DNA from: an uncultured Atopobiaceae bacterium
GTDB taxonomy: Bacteria; Actinomycetota; Coriobacteriia; Coriobacteriales; Atopobiaceae
DNA length: 64,000 bases
NCBI GenBank assembly: GCA_944320975.1
Contig: CALUJM010000004.1
Span: forward strand, 62,001 to 126,000
Direction of reading: 5' to 3'
The notes below the pieces were generated by a model. That model worked only from the letters and a program-made list of their open reading frames with translations. It made no database searches and was not told the DNA's origin. Made by a program: the position numbers and the translations under genes. This document shows positions 15,751-23,476 of this stretch, piece by piece (the first letter of the stretch is position 1; each line of letters opens with the position of its first letter).

Positions 15751-16515
15751 ATGACCAACCTGAGAAACCAGCTCCGCGCCGCGCTCTACCTCGCCTCGCG
15801 CAGCGCCTACGTGAAGGGCGCCTTCGTGCTTCCGGCGCTCTTCGTCGTGCCGACCATCCTCCTGGAGCTGCTCTTCCCCGATGCCGACATGCACGTGATC
15901 TTCGAGGGGTCGCTCCTCAGCCTCGTCCGCACGGGAGCCCTCTATGGCACCTGCCTCGCCATGGTGGGCATCGTCACGCATGACGTTTCGTCGGGCGGCA
16001 TGCGCGCTGCCGCCCTCACGGCGTGCGGGCGAGAGGGGTATGTGGCCTCTCGGGTGATCCTGGCACTGGTGCTCGCGGTTCTTCTCGGCCTGTGGTCCGC
16101 GTTGCTGAACATCCCCCTGCTTCTTGGTCCCAGCGTGGCCTTTGAGGGGACGCCTGCGGGCGAGCTGGCGCTTCGTGCGGTGGCATGCGTTCTGGTGGGC
16201 TGGACGTATGCCGTCTTTGGCATGCTCCTCCTGTGGCTCTCTCGGCGCACCCGCGGCTTTGCCTCGGCGTTCTTCGTGGCGCTCATCCTAGGCGCCGGCT
16301 TTCTCAACGTGGTGCTCTTCGTGCCGGTGATGGTGCTCATCCCGCTCTCCCAGGAGCTCGCCTTCGAGGCGCTCCAGCTGATCGTGCCCATCCTGCCGAG
16401 CACCCTGCTCGGCGACACCTTCGTGGCAGACGCCCGTCTCGTCGTGCTGCCCGCCGTCTACGTGACCGTCTGCTGGGTGCTCGCGCGCCGCGTGATGACG
16501 CGGGCGTCGCTCTAG
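15751..16515 (+). CDS. ABC-2-like permease of the exporter, first subunit (LanE/LanG-like)
   Basis: 254 residues with about six hydrophobic segments, including FVLPALFVVPTILLELLF, VILALVLAVLLGLWSALL, ACVLVGWTYAVFGMLLLWL and FFVALILGAGFLNVVLFV. It begins MTNLRNQLRAALYLASRS, closely matching the start of the next gene (MTNQLRAAFYTLVRN), so the two permeases are diverged duplicates. It is six bases after the ATPase stop and clearly co-translated. It forms the membrane part of the LanFEG-like exporter; topology, not sequence motif, is the main evidence. Confidence 0.8.
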   Translation: MTNLRNQLRAALYLASRSAYVKGAFVLPALFVVPTILLELLFPDADMHVIFEGSLLSLVRTGALYGTCLAMVGIVTHDVSSGGMRAAALTACGREGYVASRVILALVLAVLLGLWSALLNIPLLLGPSVAFEGTPAGELALRAVACVLVGWTYAVFGMLLLWLSRRTRGFASAFFVALILGAGFLNVVLFVPVMVLIPLSQELAFEALQLIVPILPSTLLGDTFVADARLVVLPAVYVTVCWVLARRVMTRASL

Positions 16516-16539
16516 GCCCAAGGTGCAAGGAGGCCTGTC

Positions 16540-17301
16540 ATGACAAACCAGCTCCGCGCCGCGTTCTACACGCTCGTGCGCAACTACCGTACGTGGGTGG
16601 CGCTCGCCCTCGTGGCGCTCGACCGGGTCCATATTGCCTGGAACGTGACGCAGGGCGTGACCTACGGTCTGCAGGACTCGCTCTTCCGCGACGCGACGCT
16701 CATCGCGATCGTGCTCTTTGCCGCCGCGGGCGTGGCGGCCTTTGACCAGCGCGGCGGCGCCCTGCGCGCGGCGTGCGGGACCGAGAAGGGCCGTGTGGGC
16801 TACGTGGTCTCACGCTTCGCGACGGTTGCCGCGGTCACGCTGGGGCTGCTTGCCGCCGCCGCGGCGCTCGATGTGATCGCCGGCCTGGTGGTGCCGGGCG
16901 CGTCCGTCATCGCCGCGTCCCCGGCGATGTGCGCCCCCGAGCGCGTGCTCGCCGGCGTGCTCACGTACCTTGTGATTGCCGAGGTTGGCTTCGCGGCGGG
17001 CCTCGTCACAAAGAGTCAGAGCGCGGTCGCGACGACGGGCATCGTTGTCGTCGCGTACATCGCGTTCAGCGTTCTCGTGCTGATTGCGCTGCCGCAGGGC
17101 GCGGTCACGCAGGCGGAGGCGGCGCTCTACGATATTGTAGGCTTCGCGCTGCCTCTCGAGGGCCTTACGGCGGACGTGACGTTCGCGCCCTACGCTGCGC
17201 TCATGCCTCTCGACTCCCTGCGCGCCTTCGTGGTGCCTCTCGTGTGGGCGGCTGCGCTTCTGGCCCTGGGAAACGCCCTCATGGCGAGAAGGACGGTGTG
17301 A
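16540..17301 (+). CDS. ABC-2-like permease of the exporter, second subunit
   Basis: 253 residues, about six transmembrane segments (for example LIAIVLFAAAGVAAF, VTLGLLAAAAALDVIAGLVV, GIVVVAYIAFSVLVLIAL and PLVWAAALLALGNALM). The N-terminus resembles that of the preceding permease. RBS AAGGAGG precedes the ATG. Together with 14750 and 15751 it makes an ATPase plus two-permease set, as in LanFEG immunity pumps. It ends GTG-TGA one base before the GTG start of the histidine kinase, so export and sensing genes are coupled. Confidence 0.8.
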   Translation: MTNQLRAAFYTLVRNYRTWVALALVALDRVHIAWNVTQGVTYGLQDSLFRDATLIAIVLFAAAGVAAFDQRGGALRAACGTEKGRVGYVVSRFATVAAVTLGLLAAAAALDVIAGLVVPGASVIAASPAMCAPERVLAGVLTYLVIAEVGFAAGLVTKSQSAVATTGIVVVAYIAFSVLVLIALPQGAVTQAEAALYDIVGFALPLEGLTADVTFAPYAALMPLDSLRAFVVPLVWAAALLALGNALMARRTV

Positions 17302-17302
17302 C

Positions 17303-18172
17303 GTGGGCGGGGGTGGTCGCCTCCCGTCGCGGCGTTCTCGCGACCGCGACCTCGCGCGGCTGGCGGAGCTGCTCGACCGCTTCGCCGTCTCGCCCGCGCC
17401 GCGCGCCCGCCTGGAGTCCTCGGACCCTGCCGTGGCAGAGCTCGCCCGCGCGATCGACCGCCACTTGGACGCGGACCTCGAGCGCGACCTCGAGCGCCGC
17501 CGCGCCGACGAGCGCTTCCGCGAGCAGCTCGCCGCGCTCAGCCACGATATCCGCACGCCGCTCGCCGGCGCTCAGGGCTACCTGCAGCTCGCCCAGCGCG
17601 CAGAGGACCCCGAGCGCGCGGCCCGCTACCTCGAGGGTGCCGAGAAGCGCCTCGCCGCCATGCGCGTGCTCGTGGACGACCTCTTCACCTACGCGCGTGC
17701 TGCAGATCCGTCCTGGGAGCCGGAGCTTGTCGCCTGCGACCTCGCCGAGGCCGCGGCGGACGCGCTTGCGGCCCGCTACGAGGCCTTCGGCACGCGCGGC
17801 TGGGAGCCAGACGTGCGGCTCGGCGAGACCGTGCCCGTGCTCGCCGCGCCAGACGCGCTCGCCCGCGTGATCGCAAACCTGCTGGAGAACGCCCTCGTCC
17901 ACGGCTGCGGCGCGCCGCAGGTGCGCGTGGAGGGCACGGTGCTCGCGGTCGAGAATCCCGTGGCGCCCGAGGACGCCGCCCGGCTCGACCCCGCGCGCCT
18001 CACGGAGCGCTTCTACCAGGGCGACCCCTCGCGCACGGGCCATGGGACCGGCCTTGGCCTCGCGGTCGCCCGCGCGCTCACGGAGTCGATGGGCGGCACG
18101 CTCACGGTGGGCTTCACCGCCGGCGAGCGCCCGTCCTTCTCGGCCCGCGTGGAGCTCCGCCCGGCCCCGTAG
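17303..18172 (+). CDS. Sensor histidine kinase without membrane segment
   Basis: 289 residues. The dimerisation domain has the H box ALSHDIRTPLAGAQG with phospho-acceptor His81; the ATPase domain has the N box VIANLLENALVHG and the G box GHGTGLGLAVARAL. There is no hydrophobic stretch at the N-terminus, so it is cytoplasmic and must sense through a partner, plausibly the adjacent ABC permeases. The start is the GTG at 17303. The last 42 coding bases before the final codons (18116-18157) are duplicated exactly at 21116-21157, where they are fused to a glycosidase remnant. Confidence 0.88.
   Translation: MGGGGRLPSRRSRDRDLARLAELLDRFAVSPAPRARLESSDPAVAELARAIDRHLDADLERDLERRRADERFREQLAALSHDIRTPLAGAQGYLQLAQRAEDPERAARYLEGAEKRLAAMRVLVDDLFTYARAADPSWEPELVACDLAEAAADALAARYEAFGTRGWEPDVRLGETVPVLAAPDALARVIANLLENALVHGCGAPQVRVEGTVLAVENPVAPEDAARLDPARLTERFYQGDPSRTGHGTGLGLAVARALTESMGGTLTVGFTAGERPSFSARVELRPAP
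18116..18157. repeat. 42-bp direct repeat, copy 1 (in histidine kinase 3' end)
   Basis: Starts ACCGCCGGCGAGCGCCCGTC and ends GCGTGGAGCTC. It is identical to 21116-21157, exactly 3,000 bp away and in the same orientation. The two copies flank the FtsX/MacB-like module. Confidence 0.95.
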
Positions 18173-18215
18173 CCGCAGCCCAGTCTCAGTCATCCGCCCG
18201 CAGGAGGGAGGCCTC

Positions 18216-19261
18216 GTGTCACGCTGCATGCGCTCGATCCTGACATCGCTTGCGCTGCTCGCGGCTCTGGGCGTGGTGCTCGGCATCGGTCTCGCCGTCG
18301 TCTACGCGGACCACATCTACTCTCCCTACGAGGGGCTCACCAAGCTTCAGGTGATCGACCCGGCGCACGACGCGTCGGGCGGCTTCGACGCGCGCTTTGA
18401 CGAGCCGGTCGACCCGGCCGCGGCTCCCGGCCTGCTCCGGGAGGCCGCCCGCTGGGCCAAGGCGAGCCACGCCACGCTTCTGCGCCAAAACGCCCTGGGC
18501 TACAACGTATGCGCCGCCTCCGACCTGCTCGAAAGTGTGGTCGGCGCCGATGCCCTCGGCCCAGACGCGGCGCCTGGGGCCTACGTCCGCGACGACCCGG
18601 CGTTTCTCGACCCCTGCGTCTCCGACGGCCTGCTCTTCCCGGGCAGGGCCGACCTGCCCGTGCTCGGCACCTTTGACCCCGCCGTAGCGCCCGCGCTCCT
18701 GGCCGAGGCGGACGCGCTCCTCTCGTTTGCCACCTTGAGCTCGGGCGACGCCAACATGGATGCCGTCGAGGGCGTCTACTACACCGACGCCGCGGACGCC
18801 GAGGGCCTCGCTGCGCTCTTCGAGGGAGCGGGCTACCGCGTCTATGTCATGAGCCGCCCGCTGTCCGCGGCCCTCGCGGAGCTCCCGGCAAACCTCCTCT
18901 CCGAGGACCCCTCGCCCGCGTCACGCTCTTCTCGCTCGTGGCGCTGCTCTTCTGCCTGGGCTACGTGACGCTGTGGCTCTTTAGATCGGGGCTGGGGCAG
19001 GCCCGGGTCCGCCACCTCTTTGGCCTCTCGCGTCGCCGCATCGCGGGCTCGGTTGCCGTCTCGTGCGCCCTTGTGCTCGCCGCGCAGACGTCCTGCCTTG
19101 CCCTCATGCTTCCGGCGTCCTTCTCCTACCTTGGCGAGAAGGACCTCGCGCGGCTGCTCGTTGGGACAACGCTCGTGAGCGCGGCGGTCCTGTTCGCAGC
19201 GGGTGTTGTTGGCTGGCTCTGGCTCTCCCGCAGACTCGGCGTGAAGGGAGGTCGCCCATGA
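18216..19261 (+). pseudogene. FtsX-like ABC permease, disrupted by a one-base frameshift
   Basis: A GTG start at 18216 follows AGGAGGGAGG. The first frame gives a membrane segment (about residues 7-30, LTSLALLAALGVVLGIGLAV) and an extracytoplasmic domain, then derails into PSPASRSSRSWRCSS and stops at 18968. Another frame continues the protein as LARVTLFSLVALLFCLGYVT with three more membrane segments to the stop at 19261. Adding one C to the CCCC run at 18908-18911 would restore a single protein of about 349 residues ending in a MacB/FtsX permease domain. It is either a real lesion, a slippage or phase-variation tract, or a base-calling error. The next gene starts in an ATGA overlap, implying the intact gene was coupled. 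Confidence 0.75.
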
Positions 19262-20436
19262 CGCTCGCGACGCTCGTGCGGCAGGTTGCCCGTGACGTGT
19301 GGCATGACCTGGGCTGGATCGTGCTCTACGGGGCGCTCATGTCCTGTGCGGCCTACGCGCTCGTGCTGACGGCGGTGAACCGCGCGCTGGTGGCAGACCA
19401 GGGAGCCGCCACGGAGTTCTTTCTCGAGCGCGGCGCCCAGACGGTGACGCTCTCTAACGTCCCGTCCCGAGCCGTCGGGAGCGCATCGGGGGAGGGTGCC
19501 GCGCTCGAAGAGGCCGCGCCCCGCGACGCAGAAGCCCTTTTCGCCTTCTTTGACGAGGCCCTCGTGGAGGACGGCGTGGCGGGCAGCGTGGTCTACGTGC
19601 CTGGTGCGCTGGGCTACGACGTCGCGCTCGTCTTTCTGGGTGCCTACGCGGACCTTCCTGCCTACGAGCGCGACCGCTCCGCGCCCGTCTCGTTTGCCGT
19701 CTCGCGCGACCTTGCGGGCGAGGTGTCCAGCGCCCTGGAGCTTGACGGGACGCGCTATCCGCTCGACGTGGTGGGCCCCGACTTTGGCATCCCCTATCCC
19801 GGCTACTACGAGGGGCCGGAGCTCGTCGAGGCCAACTACCGCGACACGCTCTTCGTCTTCTGCCCCAGCTATCGGTTGGCGTGTAAGCTCATCGGCGAGC
19901 TTCGCTCGACGGACGCCCTCTCGGGCCCGCTCCAGCGAATCGTGCTCTTTGACCCCTCGCCTGAGGACGTGGCACGCTTCCGCGGTGCGGTTCTGGGCGC
20001 CACGGGCCTCTACGCGCGCGTGACCCCGCTTGACGAGGGCATGGCGAGCGAGTCGTTCTCGAGCGCTCGCACGCAGCTCGCGGTCACGAGCTTCTCCGCC
20101 CTGGCTGCCGCGGCGCTCGCGGCGGCGCTGGTGGCGAGCCTGTTTTCCGCTCTCGTCCGCCGGGTGGGGGAGCTCTCCGTCCATCATGTCTTTGGCGCGC
20201 CTCTCGGGCTGCTCTACGCGCGCATGGCGGCGTTTGCCCTCATCTACCAGGCGCTGCCGACCTGCCTGACGCTGGCGGCCATGGCCGGCCTTGCCTCCGT
20301 CCGCGCGAAGCTCGTCCCCGCGATGGTGCTCGTCGCGCTCGCGGTTGTGGCAGAGGCGCTGCTCGTGGCCCTTCTCGCCTGGCGGCGACTGCGCACGGTG
20401 GCACGGCGGGGCCTCAGAACGACGAGAGGAACATGA
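19258..20436 (+). CDS. FtsX-like ABC permease
   Basis: 392 residues: one N-terminal membrane segment (about 17-36), a large extracytoplasmic domain (about 40-270), then three membrane segments near the C-terminus (SFSALAAAALAAALVASLFS, FALIYQALPTCLTLAAMAGL, VLVALAVVAEALLVALLAW). This is the MacB/FtsX type VII ABC topology used for mechanotransmission or efflux rather than simple import. RVGELSVHHVFGAPLGLLYARM is the usual coupling-helix region. It overlaps the preceding (frameshifted) permease by four bases, and the ATPase follows one base later: two permeases plus one ATPase. The substrate is unknown; antimicrobial-peptide efflux is plausible from the adjoining two-component system. Confidence 0.8.
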   Translation: MTLATLVRQVARDVWHDLGWIVLYGALMSCAAYALVLTAVNRALVADQGAATEFFLERGAQTVTLSNVPSRAVGSASGEGAALEEAAPRDAEALFAFFDEALVEDGVAGSVVYVPGALGYDVALVFLGAYADLPAYERDRSAPVSFAVSRDLAGEVSSALELDGTRYPLDVVGPDFGIPYPGYYEGPELVEANYRDTLFVFCPSYRLACKLIGELRSTDALSGPLQRIVLFDPSPEDVARFRGAVLGATGLYARVTPLDEGMASESFSSARTQLAVTSFSALAAAALAAALVASLFSALVRRVGELSVHHVFGAPLGLLYARMAAFALIYQALPTCLTLAAMAGLASVRAKLVPAMVLVALAVVAEALLVALLAWRRLRTVARRGLRTTRGT

Positions 20437-20437
20437 C

Positions 20438-21109
20438 ATGGTGCTGATTCAGCTGCGTGACGTGTGCAAGACGTTTGGGTCGGGTTCGGAGGCCGTGCGC
20501 GCGGTCGACCACGTGTCGCTCGAGCTCGCGGCGGGAGAGTCCGTGGCCATTGTCGGGCCGAGCGGCTCGGGCAAGTCCACGCTGCTCTCCATGATGGGTC
20601 TGCTGCTGCCCCCGGACTCCGGCACGGTGCTGGTGGGCGGCAGGAACGCGGGCGCGTGGGGCGACGCCGAGCTCTGCCGCTTCCGCAACCGGACCTTCGG
20701 CTACGTGTTCCAGGACTTCGCCCTCTTGGGGGAGGAGACGGTCTTTGAGAACGTGCGGCTGCCGCTGCTCTACCGCGGCGATGTTGCCCGCCGGGAGCAT
20801 CGGTCGCGCGTGAAGGCGGCCGCTGAGCGGCTGGGCATCGAGGACAAGCTCCGCACGAGGGCCTCCAAGCTCTCCGGCGGCCAGCAGCAGCGCGTTGCCC
20901 TCGCGCGCGCCCTGGTGTGCGACCAGCCCATCGTGCTTGCCGACGAGCCCACCGGCCAGCTCGACGCCGAGAACCGCGAGAACGTGGTGCGCGTGCTGCT
21001 GGAGCTTGCGGCGGAGGGGCGCCTCGTCGTGGTGGTGACGCACGACCTGGAGGTTGCCGGGCGCTGCGACCGCGTGGTCCGCATGCACGACGGGCGCCTC
21101 GTGGAATAG
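20438..21109 (+). CDS. ABC transporter ATPase, MacB/LolD type
   Basis: 223 residues, a stand-alone nucleotide-binding domain. Walker A VGPSGSGKST, the Q loop in YVFQDFALL, signature LSGGQQQRVALARAL, Walker B IVLADEPTGQLD and switch VVVTHD are all intact; the LADEPTG sequence is typical of MacB/LolD/FtsE partners of type VII permeases. The start at 20438 (second ATG) has AGAGGAAC upstream. It powers the two FtsX-like permeases just upstream. Its stop is followed seven bases later by a 42-bp copy of the histidine kinase 3' end. Confidence 0.9.
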   Translation: MVLIQLRDVCKTFGSGSEAVRAVDHVSLELAAGESVAIVGPSGSGKSTLLSMMGLLLPPDSGTVLVGGRNAGAWGDAELCRFRNRTFGYVFQDFALLGEETVFENVRLPLLYRGDVARREHRSRVKAAAERLGIEDKLRTRASKLSGGQQQRVALARALVCDQPIVLADEPTGQLDAENRENVVRVLLELAAEGRLVVVVTHDLEVAGRCDRVVRMHDGRLVE

Positions 21110-21343
<234 letters not shown>

Positions 21344-21360
21344 AGAGAGGGAGAGAAACC

Positions 21361-21879
21361 ATGGGACTGTTTGACTTCTTCAAGAAGGCGGCCGAGCCCG
21401 CCAAGCCCGAGCCGGTCTCCGCGAGCTGGGCTGCCGGCGTGGTGTGCGCGCCGGTCTCCGGCAAGGCGGTTCAGCTCTCCGAGACGAGCGACCCGGTCTT
21501 CTCGTCCGAGGCCATGGGCAAGGGCATTGCCATCGAGCCCTCCGGCGAGGTCGCGTACGCGCCGGTGAGCGGCACGGTCTCCGCCTCGATGGCACACGCG
21601 GTGGGCATCACTGCCGACGACGGCGCCGAGGTCCTCGTGCACGTGGGCATCGACACGGTCGAGATGAGCGGGAACGGCCTGACCTGCCTGGTCTCCCAGG
21701 ACGCCCGCGTCGAGGCGGGCCAGCCGATCGTGAGCTTCTCCAAGTCCAAGATCGCCGCCGCGGGCAAGAAGGACACCGTCTTCACCATCGTCACCAACTC
21801 CGACGACTACGCCGAGGTGGCCCCGGTCGCCGACGGCCCGGTCGACGCCGGCTCCGTGGTGGTCCGCCTCACCAAGTAA
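21361..21879 (+). CDS. crr: PTS EIIA component, glucose family
   Basis: 172 residues, the soluble single-domain EIIA-Glc fold: APVSGKAVQLSE, MGKGIAIEP, VYAPVSG-like VAYAPVSGTV, and the active site VLVHVGIDTVEM with phospho-acceptor His94 and the paired His79. It transfers phosphate from HPr to a glucose- or glucoside-type IIB and can act as a regulator of non-PTS uptake. GAGAGGGAGAGAAACC precedes the ATG. The GH1 remnant directly upstream suggests it once belonged to a beta-glucoside operon; it may now be expressed from a promoter in or near the ABC module. The crr symbol denotes family only. Confidence 0.88.
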   Translation: MGLFDFFKKAAEPAKPEPVSASWAAGVVCAPVSGKAVQLSETSDPVFSSEAMGKGIAIEPSGEVAYAPVSGTVSASMAHAVGITADDGAEVLVHVGIDTVEMSGNGLTCLVSQDARVEAGQPIVSFSKSKIAAAGKKDTVFTIVTNSDDYAEVAPVADGPVDAGSVVVRLTK

Positions 21880-21891
21880 TTCCGCCATCGA

Positions 21892-22029
21892 GAGTATGCA
21901 CACCGCGCATATCGGGTATGTACACCATCCGAGTTCGGACAATTTGCGTTTTCCTAGGTAGATGAACTGCCGAGAAGAACGTGCGGCCCGGAAGGGTGTA
22001 CATACCCGGCAGAGGTGGTGTACATACCC
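21892..22029. repeat. Four-copy GGGTATGTACACC element, copy B
   Basis: Left half: GAGTATGCACACC (21892-21904) and GGGTATGTACACC (21914-21926). Right half, inverted: GGTGTACATACCC at 21995-22007 and 22017-22029. Spacing and order match the element at 13762-13898, while the central sequence has diverged but keeps CGAGAAG. It lies between crr and the converging kinase gene. Confidence 0.85.
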
Positions 22030-22035
22030 TTCAGC

Positions 22036-22127
22036 AAAAGGCGCCCGCCCTTGTCCCGCGCGCAGTTCTGCAGCCGCTCGCTCTTTGAGCGGCGAAGCTG
22101 TCTGAGCACGGGGCAAGGGCGGGCGCC
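22036..22127 (-). terminator. Long-loop terminator of the LacC-like kinase gene
   Basis: Perfect 14-bp stem GGCGCCCGCCCTTG (22040-22053) with its complement at 22114-22127, with a 60-nt loop that can fold further. Read on the minus strand it is followed by TTTTGCTG. The loop is unusually long for an intrinsic terminator. Confidence 0.65.
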
Positions 22128-22145
22128 GTTGGGCCCGGGATTGTC

Positions 22146-23081
22146 CTACGCGACCTTCTCGACGCTCGTGCCGGCGCGCAGCTCGTCTGCCACGGCCATG
22201 TCGAAGTGGCCGGTCGAGGGCGTGAGGCAGTTTGCGCTCGCGCAGGCCATCGCAAACGCGAGCTGGTCCTCGACGGCCATGCCCCGCGCCATGGCGACGG
22301 CGAAGGCGCCCACCATCGTGTCGCCGGAGCCCACGGGGTTCACGACCTCGATCTTGGGCGCGCGCCCGCGGAAGACGCCCTCGGAGCAGGCCATCACGGA
22401 GCCGTCGCCGCCCAGCGACACCACGACCTTCTCGATGCCGTAGGTCTCGTGCACCTCGCGCGCCGCGGCGTAGATCTCGTCGATGGACTCCGGCTTGCGG
22501 CCCAGGATCGCCTGGATCTCGTCGGTGTTGGGCTTGATCATCGCGGGACGGGCGGCCAGGCTGCCCACGAGCAGCTTGCCCGAGGTGTCCAAGATCGCCG
22601 GCTTGCCCGCCGTGCGCACGACCTCCACGAGCTCGCGGTAGATGTCGTCGCCGCAGCCCGCCGGGACGCTGCCGTTAAAGGTCACCACGTCGGCGCGCTC
22701 CGCCACCTCGGCGACCTTGGCGCGCACGGCAGCCACCTCGTCTTCCGTCACGGCGCGGCCGGGCTCCAGGAACTCCGTCGATCGCCCGTCGGGCTCGAGC
22801 ACGTTCACGCAGCAGCGCGTCTCTGCCGCCACGTGCACGAAGTCGTGCTCGATGCCGTCGGCGTCCAGCAGCTCGCAGAGGAGTCGGCCGTTGTTGCCGC
22901 CCACAAATCCCGTGGCAACGATCTTCTCTCCGCAGGTCGCTACCGCGCGGGCGGCGTTGAGCCCTTTGCCCCCCGCGTTGTCGATGCAGGTCTGCACGCG
23001 CATGACCGTGCCGTCCACGAGCGGGCAGGCGAGCTGGTAGGCCTTGTCGATGGAGGTGTTGAGCGTGACGGTGGAGATCAT
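22146..23081 (-). CDS. PfkB-family hexose-phosphate kinase, LacC/FruK type
   Basis: 311 residues; phosphorylates tagatose-6-phosphate or fructose-1-phosphate with ATP. It has the ribokinase-fold signatures NAGGKGLNAARAVA near the N-terminus and NPVGSGDTMVGAFA with the catalytic Asp near the C-terminus, plus MIKPNTDEIQ. The start MISTVTLNTSIDKAY at 23081 is typical of LacC/FruK. It is divergent from the GH35-PTS operon across a region rich in TACCAGT half-sites, so shared control by the GntR regulator is likely. In that context tagatose-6-phosphate, the product of AgaS, is the likeliest substrate. No fructose PTS is adjacent, which argues against FruK. Confidence 0.82.
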   Translation of the reverse strand: MISTVTLNTSIDKAYQLACPLVDGTVMRVQTCIDNAGGKGLNAARAVATCGEKIVATGFVGGNNGRLLCELLDADGIEHDFVHVAAETRCCVNVLEPDGRSTEFLEPGRAVTEDEVAAVRAKVAEVAERADVVTFNGSVPAGCGDDIYRELVEVVRTAGKPAILDTSGKLLVGSLAARPAMIKPNTDEIQAILGRKPESIDEIYAAAREVHETYGIEKVVVSLGGDGSVMACSEGVFRGRAPKIEVVNPVGSGDTMVGAFAVAMARGMAVEDQLAFAMACASANCLTPSTGHFDMAVADELRAGTSVEKVA

Positions 23082-23205
23082 AGTGGCTCCTTTGCCAGCG
23101 GTGTGTGACAGATACCCCGGAGGTGTCTGTCCCATCATATCTTTCTGGGCGGGCGTGGCGCACAGCGCCGCCCAAGGGGCACGCCGAGTGGTCTTTCGAA
23201 ATAAG

Positions 23206-23294
23206 TACCACTGGTATTACTGATACAGTTGTTACTACCAGTTCTTTCTATCAACTAGCTGGTGTTTATTCAAAAAACAGTGAAAGATACCAGT
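23206..23294. promoter_or_regulatory. Cluster of TACCAGT/ACTGGTA half-sites, probable GntR operators
   Basis: A palindrome TACCACTGGTA (23206-23216) and further TACCAGT half-sites at 23236-23242 and 23288-23294, with a weaker GCTGGTG between. HutC-type GntR regulators of amino-sugar genes (NagR/DasR) bind TGGT...ACCA palindromes. The cluster lies between the divergent kinase and GH35-PTS genes, and a GntR gene is in the operon (28871). Confidence 0.55.
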
Positions 23295-23360
23295 TCTGAC
23301 CTGCGAAAATGCAAAAGTCCGCTCGCGGGGCAAAATCGACCGTTCACGCATCTCTTCATA

Positions 23361-23394
23361 ATTTCACGACAAACATGTCGAGAACGTGTATAGT
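23361..23394 (+). promoter_or_regulatory. Possible promoter/operator of the GH35-PTS operon
   Basis: TATAGT (23389-23394) is a good -10 box 83 bases before the GH35 ATG. Just upstream is the inverted repeat CGACA-AACA-TGTCG (23367-23380) where a -35 region or operator would be. No consensus -35 is visible. Confidence 0.4.
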
Positions 23395-23476
23395 GGCTAC
23401 CATGCGCGACTAGCGACCGACGACGCGCGGAACGAAGCTTTAACGATTAAACAGCGGTCCGGACGTGAGGAGTGAG

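Noticed and set aside
15391..15981. Toxin-antitoxin or small defence genes in the ABC cluster
   Set aside because: The extra frames there are antisense or out-of-phase shadows of the ABC ATPase and permease genes.
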